This document shows positions 48,834 through 56,133 of a DNA stretch of 64,000 bases, in pieces. The notes below the pieces were generated by a model. The model made no database searches, was not told the DNA's origin, and was given only the letters and a program-made list of their open reading frames with translations. Origin of the DNA: Lachnospiraceae bacterium M18-1. Its GTDB lineage: Bacteria; Bacillota; Clostridia; Lachnospirales; Lachnospiraceae. The first letter of the stretch is position 1; each line of letters opens with the position of its first letter. The stretch spans positions 1 through 64,000 of the forward strand of contig KE159612.1 in the NCBI GenBank assembly GCA_000403295.2. Direction: 5' to 3'. A program made the translations under genes and the position numbers.

Positions 48834-49233
48834 GTCGACAAAGGCAAATGATGATACCCAAGAATTAAGCATTGAATCAGCAAAGTCCTACTTTCTATGA
48901 CTTGCTCAAAAAGAAATCATTTAAGACCGTAAAGGTCGGGATGTATCTGCAAATTTACAAGAGAAAACAGAAGCTTTGTCACAAATAGAGGTAGAAATAC
49001 CCGCCATAGAAATTGTGCAGCCTGCCATAGAAAAACTGATATATATAATTCGTGATAAACAGGTTATGGTAGACAGTGATTTAGCAATGCTTTATCAAGT
49101 CGAAACAGGAGCATTAAACAGAGCTGTAAAAAGAAATATAAAGAGATTTCCAGAAGATTTTAGATTTCAACTAACCGCAGAGGAATATAAGAACTTGAAA
49201 TGTCAATCTGGCATTTCAAGTTTGAACAAATAA
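48834..49233 (+). pseudogene. ORF6N-domain gene, third copy, N-terminal fragments
   Basis: Directly after the end of the copy 2 duplication, CAAAGGCAAATGATGATACC... matches the first codons of copy 1 (TKAND-TQE-SIESA-S) and then breaks off. A better frame from TTG 48976 (SQIEVEIPAIEIVQPAIEKL then IYIIRDKQVMVDSDLAMLYQ) encodes an ORF6N domain that is related but distinct. It ends LKCQSGISSLNK just after a family palindrome at 49192-49222, where homology stops. Confidence 0.75.
49192..49222. repeat. 31 bp palindrome at the break point of copy 3
   Basis: AACTTGAAATGTCA, ATC, TGGCATTTCAAGTT: the outer arms are those of the family, with a different inner core and one mismatch. The core CAATCTGGCA is shared with the upstream palindrome at 28271-28293. 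Confidence 0.8.
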
Positions 49234-49235
49234 AA

Positions 49236-49372
49236 AAGAGCCATTAAGTGACCGCAGGGTGCGGCTATCCTAATGACTCTGATTTCCAAACTTAAACTCG
49301 CGTGTGCTCTGGAAGAACGGTCCAGACTCCCAATGTGGGATAACACAAAAACTTAAATACATGATTATAATA
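49236..49372 (-). ncRNA. Candidate structured RNA with terminator
   Basis: On the minus strand a TATAAT-like box near 49367-49372 (weak -35) precedes a non-coding stretch with hairpins (TCTGGA...TCCAGA). It ends in a compound hairpin (GAGTCATTA ... TAATGGCTC enclosing GCCGCACCCTGCGGT) followed by T6. No protein frame fits. I could not match it to a known RNA class. Confidence 0.4.
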
Positions 49373-49503
49373 ATACAAGATATAGCGCGTATCGCTATCA
49401 AAAAAACACAATATATAATATTCCGAATTCAAGAAGTGAATTTATATGCCACAAATTTTGAACTTTTCTAAAATTGTGGCATAATATGTGTAGGAGGGAT
49501 TTT

Positions 49504-50100
49504 ATGTATATAAAAAGAGAAAAATATCTTCAGAAAATTCGCCCTTTTTATAATGTTGATTTGATAAAAGTATTAACTGGTGTACTGACCGCATTATATT
49601 CCAGCAAACCTCCTTGTCTAATTTTCCATTGGACTGCGTTGGCTTCAATCGACGATTAGGTCATAAGGAATCCTCCCGCAAGCGGGTCCCTCCTTGTGAC
49701 AACAGCTACCGGCTACGCCTCATTCAGCCGCCTTGCCGATGAAAAATTATCCTGCGGAGTTTCATTGGATATAATGCGGCCAGCACACTAGTGTCAGGCG
49801 CTGTGGAAAATCAATTCTTTTAAAGCAGATAGAGCAGGAATTTCTTGAAAAAGAAGTAATTTAAAGCTACTGTCAGGGAAAATGGCCACACTTTTAGTTG
49901 GAAGATGCGTGCAGTTTAGGATCATGCCATTTTCATTTTTGGAAGCTTATGATTTAATGAAATTAAACAGAAAAGATGTGGTGCAGGATGAATTTATATT
50001 TGACTATATTAATTGGGGAGGCTTCCCATTAAGGTTTTCGTTTACACAAGAAAGAGAGGTAAAAACATATATGGCAAATGCAGGTAATGATTCCCCTAAG
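49504..50100 (+). pseudogene. AAA ATPase of the DUF4143 type, broken by a miniature element
   Basis: ATG 49504 after GGAGGG reads MYIKREKYLQKIRPFYNVDL then IKVLTGV, where the hairpin element enters. On the other side the frame resumes as GVRRCGKSILLKQIEQEFLE, restoring the Walker A loop (GVRRCGKS). A stop follows near 49862. Later pieces (LVGRCVQFRIMPFSFLEAYD, then FIFDYINWGGFPLRF) match downstream parts of the same family, so the gene also carries internal deletions. Confidence 0.75.
49577..49791. repeat. Hairpin miniature element, copy 3 (inserted in the ATPase gene)
   Basis: About 215 bp nearly identical to 21532-21698 at both ends and in both arms. Relative to copy 1 it has about 48 extra bases near the centre (ATTAGGTCATAAGGAATCCT...CCTTGTGACAAC), which themselves contain an inverted repeat. 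The ATPase reading frame flanks it on both sides, which fixes it as an insertion. The exact target duplication is not clear. Confidence 0.82.
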
Positions 50101-50101
50101 C

Positions 50102-50212
50102 ATGCTTCCTGTTGGTTTATCTAAGGAGATAGGGGCAACAAAATTTTCTGGTGATGAATTGAGATTTTGGGGTGAGAATTATCAGATTAAATATAAACTT
50201 ACGAAATTGTAA
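50102..50212 (+). other. Short open frame, remnant of unknown gene
   Basis: A 36 aa frame (MLPVGLSKEIGATKFSGDEL...) that ends in a lysine-rich C-terminus and looks like the tail of a larger protein. I do not recognise it. A ribosome site is not evident. Confidence 0.3.
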
Positions 50213-50463
50213 GACTATTGTAAGGGAATCGTAAGCTATACCTGATATTATATTACTAAAGATATCCTGATAGACGGCATGGCTGTCTGGATTAGAAGGT
50301 AACTTCAAAAACTGCCCCCATCAAAGAATATATTTTTGTTTAAGTATATAATGTATTGTGCTTTAAAAGTATATAACAAAATGGGGGATGGTTTTTGAAA
50401 AGGAAATCCAGAAGTTTTATGTGAGATGGATTTTAAGGCCTAAGTATACGGGGAGGAAAGAAA

Positions 50464-50790
50464 ATGAAAAAAAGAATTATGTTGGCAGCCTTATGTTTGA
50501 GCTTGAGCCTTGGTTCTACCCCGCTTGCTGCAATGACATCAAGCACAGATACAGCTGGCGTACAGCGGGTACAAGAATATGTGAATTACGGTAACCGTGG
50601 TTCATACAGACTTTATGAGACAGCTGGTTATTGGGTCGATGTTGGGACGGCCGATTGTAAAAAACTTCAGTCAGGGATAGATATAATTAGGGAAAGACCA
50701 ATTTATGGTGAGTATAGGTGTAGTTCATGTGGCTTTTTTCAGCCGGTAGGGACAACAAGGACAGAACGCACGGTGGTATGCAGCCATTAG
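50464..50790 (+). CDS. Small secreted protein of unknown function
   Basis: A 108 aa protein with a clear signal peptide (MKKRIMLAALCLSLSLGSTP, cleavage likely after LAA near residue 23). The mature part has several Tyr/Gly segments and a C-terminal CSSC...C pattern (RCSSCGFFQ, VVCSH), which may bind metal or form a disulfide. GGGGAGGAAAG lies just ahead of the ATG. Neighbours give no clue to function. Confidence 0.6.
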   Translation: MKKRIMLAALCLSLSLGSTPLAAMTSSTDTAGVQRVQEYVNYGNRGSYRLYETAGYWVDVGTADCKKLQSGIDIIRERPIYGEYRCSSCGFFQPVGTTRTERTVVCSH

Positions 50791-51054
50791 GGTTCTATAA
50801 ATATTTGTATCTATAAGATAGTTTATAGCTTCAATGATTGCTGCGAATCCCATAAAATCAGCAAATATGTGAAGCTTTTCTTGAATTGTTATAGGACACA
50901 CGAAGGGATATGCTTAAAATACATGTTTGTAAGGTATAGTAAGAAATATCTTCAGCTGTACAGTTAGATCATTAAAAGGTCATCCAACCTTTTATCTATT
51001 TGCATAATTTGAGCCAAGGACGATGTATTTGACCAAAGAAATGAGGTGTTTTAT

Positions 51055-51834
51055 ATGCTAAAAAGACTTAATAAACTATTTATATTTCTATTGATACTTA
51101 TTTTGCTTGTATCGTGTAGTGAAAATCAACCGTCTGATTCAATGGCTGAGAAAATCATTCGAGACTTCTGGCAAGGACAGTATGAATATACAAAGACCAG
51201 CTATCTCGGTAAAAATCCCAAAATTATCACGGAGGAAATGGAAGGTAAATTAATATCTGATCCTTATCAACAGTATGAACGGGCGGTGAATGTTTCGGAA
51301 ACAGAGGGAATTACCGAGCAATATTGGTATATTCAGGACGGCAAGGTTGTACATAATGTAAAAATGTCTGTAGGGGATACACCAGATCAGTGCTTGTCTC
51401 ATGAGTCAGATGTAAAGGGAAGTGCTCTTTATATAAAAGATGATTTATCATTTAATCTTGACAGGAAGGAAAGCATTTCAGGAAGAGATGTATATATATA
51501 TCGGGCACAATATGAAGATGAACTACATATCGATTATTCTTATTTACCAGAAAAGGAAGTAAGCGACATTACAGAGATTAGCGTTCCATATACAACAGAA
51601 GTTGAATATTATATTGATTTTTCAAAAAAAGAAGTATTACGAATACGGATTGATGGAACTGGCTCTGCCAGAGCGGGAGCAATCGCTAATCTCATGTATT
51701 CGGGAATGTCTCAGGAGGAGGCGGAAAAGAAAATACAGGAAAAAGAAACCGTAGAACCTTATGAGGTCATAATAGAAATTAAAGCTTATAATGAAAAAAT
51801 CAAAATAGAAGTTCCGCAATATAAAACAAATTGA
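51055..51834 (+). CDS. Lipoprotein of unknown function
   Basis: A 259 aa protein with a short basic start, a hydrophobic segment (about 8-19) and the lipobox LVSC (Cys about 20), so it should be anchored outside the cell membrane. The rest is mostly beta-rich and hydrophilic without a motif I recognise. Near the C-terminus GMSQEEAEKKIQEKE looks like a short helix. The ATG at 51055 is 8 nt after GAGG. Confidence 0.7.
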   Translation: MLKRLNKLFIFLLILILLVSCSENQPSDSMAEKIIRDFWQGQYEYTKTSYLGKNPKIITEEMEGKLISDPYQQYERAVNVSETEGITEQYWYIQDGKVVHNVKMSVGDTPDQCLSHESDVKGSALYIKDDLSFNLDRKESISGRDVYIYRAQYEDELHIDYSYLPEKEVSDITEISVPYTTEVEYYIDFSKKEVLRIRIDGTGSARAGAIANLMYSGMSQEEAEKKIQEKETVEPYEVIIEIKAYNEKIKIEVPQYKTN

Positions 51835-52377
51835 TGAAATCTAGCGAAAGCGGGGGGATGGGCTGAGCATACCGGTAACAAAACACGAGTTATAACACAG
51901 GAAACAGGAAATAACGGGATAGCTGTCTTGACACTGGCTTAAGGTATGCCTTCGCCAAATGATCTGCCAACGTCTTCAGGTCCATATTCCTATATGCACG
52001 ATGGTGCAATTACATTTATGGATCACTACGATTTAGATGTGATTGTGATAAGGGCATATGATCGAACAATATTTGCTGATGGAGTATGTTACAGTTCACA
52101 CGGTGTCGTGCACTTGCTGCACGGCATCCGGCCAATTCAGTGATGGGGCGTGCATCCAGCCCCTCGCCGGGAGGCGACTTTTCAATGGGCTGGATGCCGT
52201 TACTGTGAGCACCCGGCCAGGGTGTGAACAGTAACACTCACGCTCCGTTTCCGTTGGAAAAAACAGGCATCATTGCAAAGAAATCTGGGAACAGGTATAA
52301 TTGAGGTATTGAATGCGGCGGTTGGAGTAATTGTGGTATTTATATCATGGAAAATGGTCAGGAGGATAGGTTGGATT
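51835..52377. other. Intergenic region with palindromic repeat and no clear gene
   Basis: The only structure seen is the large palindromic repeat at 52088-52235. A short plus-strand frame at 51946-52143 (MPSPNDLPTSSGPYSYMHDG...) reads into the repeat and has no ribosome site, so I do not call it a gene; it may be a remnant. Confidence 0.5.
52088..52235. repeat. Palindromic repeat, GTTACTGTTCACACC family (long copy)
   Basis: The ends GTTACAGTTCACAC and GTGTGAACAGTAAC are inverted. Nested inverted segments inside (GGCATCCGGCC..., GCATCCAGCCC / GGGCTGGATGC) make it able to fold on itself over nearly 150 bp. Confidence 0.7.
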
Positions 52378-52749
52378 ATGAGCAGACGTGGATATACTCC
52401 AGAGGACGAAAAACAGTTTACCGGGAATCAGCTGATGATTTTAAAGAAAGCGGCAGGGGAAGTGCAGTTCCTTTTAGACCGGGGATATGACGTAAAACCC
52501 GTGACGACATTTGTGGGAAATCATTATATGCTTTCCGAACGGCAGCGCCTGGCGCTGGCAAGATCCATTTCTCCTGCAGAATGGATTAAAAAGCGTAACA
52601 GCAAGGAATTACTGCAAAAAGAGGAAAAATCTTTTCCAGAAATCGTCCATATCGATGGCTTCAATACGGTGATCACTTTGGAGGTAGCATTGCCGGGTTC
52701 ACCAATCTTCGCTTACAGGGATGGAGCGGTATGGAAGATCCAATTATAA
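52378..52749 (+). pseudogene. DUF434/DUF5616-type protein, C-terminally truncated
   Basis: A 123 aa frame (MSRRGYTPEDEKQFTGNQLM...) with the conserved part FLLDRGYDVKPVTTFVGNHY, then LSERQRLALARSISP and HIDGFNTVITLEVALPGSP. Homologues continue with a CMDGxxRDLxGLRGTY segment. Here the frame ends FAYRDGAVWKIQL, so the last 80 or so residues are lost. Function unknown. Confidence 0.6.
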
Positions 52750-52804
52750 ACAGGATTTTGGAGCAGGGCAGAAAGGATATTTATAATATGGGAGATGTCA
52801 GGAT

Positions 52805-53617
52805 ATGAAAAAGATTTGGAAAAAGAAGAAAGTGGTCTTTCCGGCGGTAATCGGAGTTTTGCTGTTTCTTACAGGATTTTGGTATGTAAATGACTATTAT
52901 CACAGTGATGGGAATGTACAGGAAGATATGAAAATTAATGATATCGTATCCGTGGAAGAATTCCAGGACGGGCTGTATTTAGACGGGCCGGGAGAAGATA
53001 CGGCATTGATATTTTACCCAGGGGCTAAAGTGGAATATACGGCGTATCTCCCTCTGCTGGATAAGCTGGCTGGGCAGGGGAGCGATTGTTTTCTGGTGAA
53101 AATGCCGTGTAATCTGGCATTCCTTGGGCAGAATAAGGCCGAAAAGATCATGGATTCTTATGATTATGAGCACTGGTATCTGGCGGGACATTCCCTGGGC
53201 GGGGCAATGGCAGCGTCCTATGCCTCCGGGCATTTAGAAGTACTGGATGGTTTGGCACTTCTGGCTGCATATCCGACAAAAAGCCTGAAGACAGATGATT
53301 TTTCTGTAGTGTCGGTCTATGGGAGCGAAGACGGAGTCCTGAATATGGAAAAAGTGAAAGCCGGTGTTTCATTCATGCCCCCGGATTATACGGAAGTCTG
53401 CATAGAAGGCGGTAATCACGCACAGTTTGGAAATTATGGGAAACAAAAAGGGGATAGGGAAGCTGATATCAGCCGGGAAGAACAGCAGGAGCAGACAGCG
53501 GCGGCTATCCTGCAGATGATAGGAAATCATAAGGATCAGACGCAGGAGGATGTGGAGATGGACTATGAGCAGAAGAATCTGCAGAAGGAGCTATTGTTTC
53601 CTTTAAAGGCATGGTAA
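52805..53617 (+). CDS. Alpha/beta hydrolase, membrane-anchored
   Basis: A 270 aa protein with an N-terminal transmembrane anchor (about 9-28). The alpha/beta-hydrolase nucleophile elbow is GHSLGG (Ser about 130), the acid is probably in VYGSEDG, and the His is in GGNHAQFG near residue 204. The catalytic domain faces outside if the anchor is a signal anchor. The C-terminal 35 residues (after ILQMIGNHK) look unrelated and overlap a fragment of a different gene, so the original end may have been replaced. Confidence 0.75.
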   Translation: MKKIWKKKKVVFPAVIGVLLFLTGFWYVNDYYHSDGNVQEDMKINDIVSVEEFQDGLYLDGPGEDTALIFYPGAKVEYTAYLPLLDKLAGQGSDCFLVKMPCNLAFLGQNKAEKIMDSYDYEHWYLAGHSLGGAMAASYASGHLEVLDGLALLAAYPTKSLKTDDFSVVSVYGSEDGVLNMEKVKAGVSFMPPDYTEVCIEGGNHAQFGNYGKQKGDREADISREEQQEQTAAAILQMIGNHKDQTQEDVEMDYEQKNLQKELLFPLKAW

Positions 53618-53733
53618 AGTATCTGGAATGGGAAAATGCAGGGATCGTTTCTGCAAAAGCCTGTTATGTACTTGATGATATCATAAATTCTGGATATCCG
53701 AAGCAGGCGTATGAATTAGGAAAGAGTTTATAG
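53575..53733 (+). pseudogene. Flavodoxin-family reductase, C-terminal fragment
   Basis: In a frame different from the hydrolase the sequence reads GAIVSFKGMVKYLEWENAGI, then YVLDDIINSGYPKQAYELGK and a stop at 53733. This resembles the last 45 residues of NAD(P)H-dependent FMN reductases (flavodoxin-like fold). The N-terminal three quarters are missing. Confidence 0.5.
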
Positions 53734-53828
53734 GCATTTGGATCGTTGGTTTTTAAAAACAAATAACGGGGCGTATTTATAGTCAGCCTGATCAAAAAGA
53801 TCAATCAGAATCTGGAGGAAGGATCAAC

Positions 53829-54030
53829 ATGGATTTAAAGGAAGCTATGTGCCAACGGCATATGGTCCGGAATTATTTTATCATGGCCGGACTGACGCTG
53901 TATGCGCAGACTCTGGGGCTGAATACATGGTGAAAAGGCATTTATTTTGTATGCAGGTGTTTATCTGATATTTGGGATAGCCGCTATGACAATTTCTATG
54001 ATCATTCATAGGAAAATACAAAGGTAACGT
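53829..54030 (+). pseudogene. Nitroreductase fragment followed by membrane-protein tail
   Basis: ATG 53829 after GGAGGAAGG gives MDLKEAMCQRHMVRNYFIMA then GLTLYAQTLGLNTW and a stop. The first dozen residues match the start of nitroreductases and the rest matches an internal segment, so most of the gene is deleted between them. The next bases read KAFILYAGVYLIFGIAAMTI in frame to a stop near 54030, the tail of an unrelated membrane protein. Confidence 0.5.
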
Positions 54031-54159
54031 CTGATCTATTTTCTGTAAAGGTTGATGTTTATATGAAAAATATGTTTGGAAACAAAAAGGTAAGTTCGGC
54101 AAGCATTATTGGGGGAGATGATAAACCGACAGCTTTTTTATAGCGGGAGGGAAATATTG

Positions 54160-54579
54160 ATGAAAGAGTATATAACAAAACGGGTACATGAACTGTACTG
54201 GAAAGAAGATATCAATTGTGCAGGGACATCACTTGTCTGTTTGAGCGAATTATTTGAAATTGCCATCGAGCCGCAGACAAGCTGGTCTGCGGTTGGATTG
54301 CATGGCGCGGGTGGATATCGGGCACAATGCGGTTTAGTGGAAGGTACGCTTATGTTCATAGGAATATATCTTCATACGATAGGAAAAACAGAAGATGAAA
54401 TTGTATCGGCCTGTTATGATTTTGCCTCTGCCTTTGACAAAAAATTTGGTTCATTAAGATGTTTTGAACTGCGCCCTACGGGTTTTTCGGAGAGCGATCC
54501 ACCCCATATGTGTGAAAATCTGACTTGTAATGGAATCGAATTTGCATATCAATATATTTTGGAAATCACGAAAAAATAA
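54160..54579 (+). CDS. C_GCAxxG_C_C family protein
   Basis: A 139 aa protein with the motif spacing of the C_GCAxxG_C_C family: Cys in DINCAGTSLVC, HGAGGYRAQCGLVEGTLMF, CYDFASAFDKKFGSLRC and CENLTCNGIEFA. This redox-related family often accompanies flavin or molybdenum enzymes, but the substrate is unknown. The ATG at 54160 lies 9 nt after GGGAGG. Nearby flavodoxin and nitroreductase fragments hint at a former redox gene group. Confidence 0.7.
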   Translation: MKEYITKRVHELYWKEDINCAGTSLVCLSELFEIAIEPQTSWSAVGLHGAGGYRAQCGLVEGTLMFIGIYLHTIGKTEDEIVSACYDFASAFDKKFGSLRCFELRPTGFSESDPPHMCENLTCNGIEFAYQYILEITKK

Positions 54580-54602
54580 AGAAAATCTAAAGTGAGGACG
54601 TT

Positions 54603-54764
54603 ATGAAGAAAGCAGCTCTGATACTGAGTATAATATTTATCATTTTAACCTTTGCCGGTGCAGGATATGTTTTATATCATGGAGGGAATGTAAATGCGGG
54701 ATTTGCTGCTGTTCCGATGGTATTTGCCCTTGTCTGTACCGCCTTTTACAGAAATAAAAAGTGA
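54603..54764 (+). CDS. Small two-helix membrane protein
   Basis: A 53 aa product (MKKAALILSIIFIILTFAGA...) with two hydrophobic helices (about 4-24 and 30-47) and a basic C-terminus RNKK. GAGG lies before the ATG. It ends 40 bp before crcB. Function unknown. Confidence 0.55.
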   Translation: MKKAALILSIIFIILTFAGAGYVLYHGGNVNAGFAAVPMVFALVCTAFYRNKK

Positions 54765-54804
54765 CAATTTTATGTTTCCGATAATCTCAATAAAGGAGTC
54801 AATT

Positions 54805-55176
54805 ATGACAGAATGTATCATTGTGGGGATCGGAGGATTTATTGGAGCGGTCTGCAGATATCTGATCGGTCTGATCCCACTAAAAGAAGGATGTGTATTT
54901 CCAATAAAAACCTTTATCATAAATGCGGCAGGCTGTTTTCTCATCGGCATGATAGCGGCGTTGGCCGTGAAAACAAACTGGCTGAATCCCAAAGCCGTAC
55001 TGTTCCTGAAAGTTGGGATCTGCGGAGGATTTACGACATTTTCATCTTTTGCACTGGAAACAGGCGGTTTAATAGAAGATGGGAGAATGAATATCGCAGT
55101 GCTTTATGCGGTATTGAGTGTGGCGGCCGGAGTCATCGCGGTATTTGCAGGACAGGGAATTATCAAAAAGATATGA
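54805..55176 (+). CDS. crcB: Fluoride exporter CrcB/Fluc
   Basis: A 123 aa membrane protein with four transmembrane helices, which forms a dimeric fluoride channel. Family marks are GGFIGAVCRYLI near the start, the Asn-containing helix FIINAAGCFLIG, and GGFTTFSSFALE, which carries the phenylalanines lining the pore. AAAGGAG is 6 nt before the ATG at 54805. I see no fluoride riboswitch upstream. Many genomes carry two crcB genes in tandem; only one is seen here. Confidence 0.9.
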   Translation: MTECIIVGIGGFIGAVCRYLIGLIPLKEGCVFPIKTFIINAAGCFLIGMIAALAVKTNWLNPKAVLFLKVGICGGFTTFSSFALETGGLIEDGRMNIAVLYAVLSVAAGVIAVFAGQGIIKKI

Positions 55177-55280
55177 TAAAACACCAGGGTCACATAATAT
55201 ATTGGGCAGATGCGGTCACTTTCCGGCAGCCTTGTTATTCGGACAGCACAGTAAATGTATCATCCTGTCCGGAATAGATG

Positions 55281-55940
55281 TCAGTCGATCACCTTCACAG
55301 ATGTAATCGTGGGCTGGTCGTCTTTCTCTACGGTTCCATTGCTATCCTGGACAGGCGTATCCTCGCAGATGCTGTCCACGATCTCCATCCCTTCCGTTAC
55401 ATGCCCAAATCCAGCATAATTTCCGTCCAGGAACAGGCTGTCCTCATGGACAATGAAAAACTGCGAAGACGCGCTGTCAGGATCTTTGGATCTTGCCATG
55501 GAGATCACGCCCCGCACATGGGAAATATCATTCTCCACGCCGTTTTCGGAAAATTCCCCTTTGATCGTCTGATCAGAACCGCCGGTTCCATTTCCCTTAG
55601 GATCCCCGCCTTGGATCATAAAGCCGCTGATGATCCGGTGGAAGGTCAGGCCGTCATAGAACCCTTCCCTGGCAAGCCGAATGAAGTTGGTGACACTGAC
55701 CGGTGCGGTATCCGCATCCAACTCCAGCACGATAGTGCCGTAATCCTGAACTTCAATCTCAACATGATGAAGCCCTTCCAGATAGTCTTCCTCCTTTTCT
55801 GAGGCTGAGCTGTTTTCGCTTTCCGTAAGTTCTGTTCCGCTTGTATCCGTCTGCGCGGTATCTTCTTTTTTTGCTCCGCATCCTGTGAGAACGGCGGAAA
55901 AGAGAGTGGCACATAACAAGTATGTGAATAATTTTTTCAT
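55281..55940 (-). CDS. Cyclophilin-type peptidyl-prolyl isomerase lipoprotein
   Basis: A 219 aa protein. The signal peptide ends in the lipobox LTGC (Cys about 21), followed by a Ser/Glu-rich linker to residue 55. The cyclophilin domain then has FHRIISGFMIQGGDPKGNGT (catalytic Arg in FHRI), MARSKDPDSASSQFFI and GNYAGFGHVTEGM. It should help fold exported proteins at the outer face of the membrane. It is convergent with crcB, and its upstream region on the minus strand holds a palindromic repeat. Confidence 0.9.
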   Translation of the reverse strand: MKKLFTYLLCATLFSAVLTGCGAKKEDTAQTDTSGTELTESENSSASEKEEDYLEGLHHVEIEVQDYGTIVLELDADTAPVSVTNFIRLAREGFYDGLTFHRIISGFMIQGGDPKGNGTGGSDQTIKGEFSENGVENDISHVRGVISMARSKDPDSASSQFFIVHEDSLFLDGNYAGFGHVTEGMEIVDSICEDTPVQDSNGTVEKDDQPTITSVKVID

Positions 55941-55980
55941 GGTCGTACCTCCGATTTTTTACAAAGTTGATATATGGCTC

Positions 55981-56048
55981 TTCACGACACAATGCGCGGC
56001 CGGAAGGACCGTGAATCGTAGTGCCCCGTCCGGGAGTGAACCAGTAAC
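55981..56048. repeat. Palindromic repeat fragment, GTTACTGTTCACACC family
   Basis: TTCACGACAC ... GGGAGTGAACCAGTAAC has the right half of the family repeat and an internal inverted pair (GGACCGTGAATCG and neighbours). It lies just upstream of the cyclophilin gene. Confidence 0.5.
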
Positions 56049-56133
56049 ATATTACCATAAGCGGGGCGGGATTACAAATTCAATTTTCTGGCGAAAATGG
56101 AAGATAAGTGATATAATGGTTACTGTTCACACC

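Noticed and set aside
49236..49372. Possible tracrRNA or CRISPR-related RNA
   Set aside because: No repeat array, no cas genes and no anti-repeat partner are visible; kept only as an unnamed RNA candidate.
51946..52143. 65-codon plus-strand frame before the DUF434-type gene
   Set aside because: No ribosome site, and its last third is the palindromic repeat; no family resemblance.
54580..54804. Fluoride riboswitch before crcB
   Set aside because: The region is mostly occupied by a small open frame, and the conserved pseudoknot elements of the crcB motif are not recognisable.
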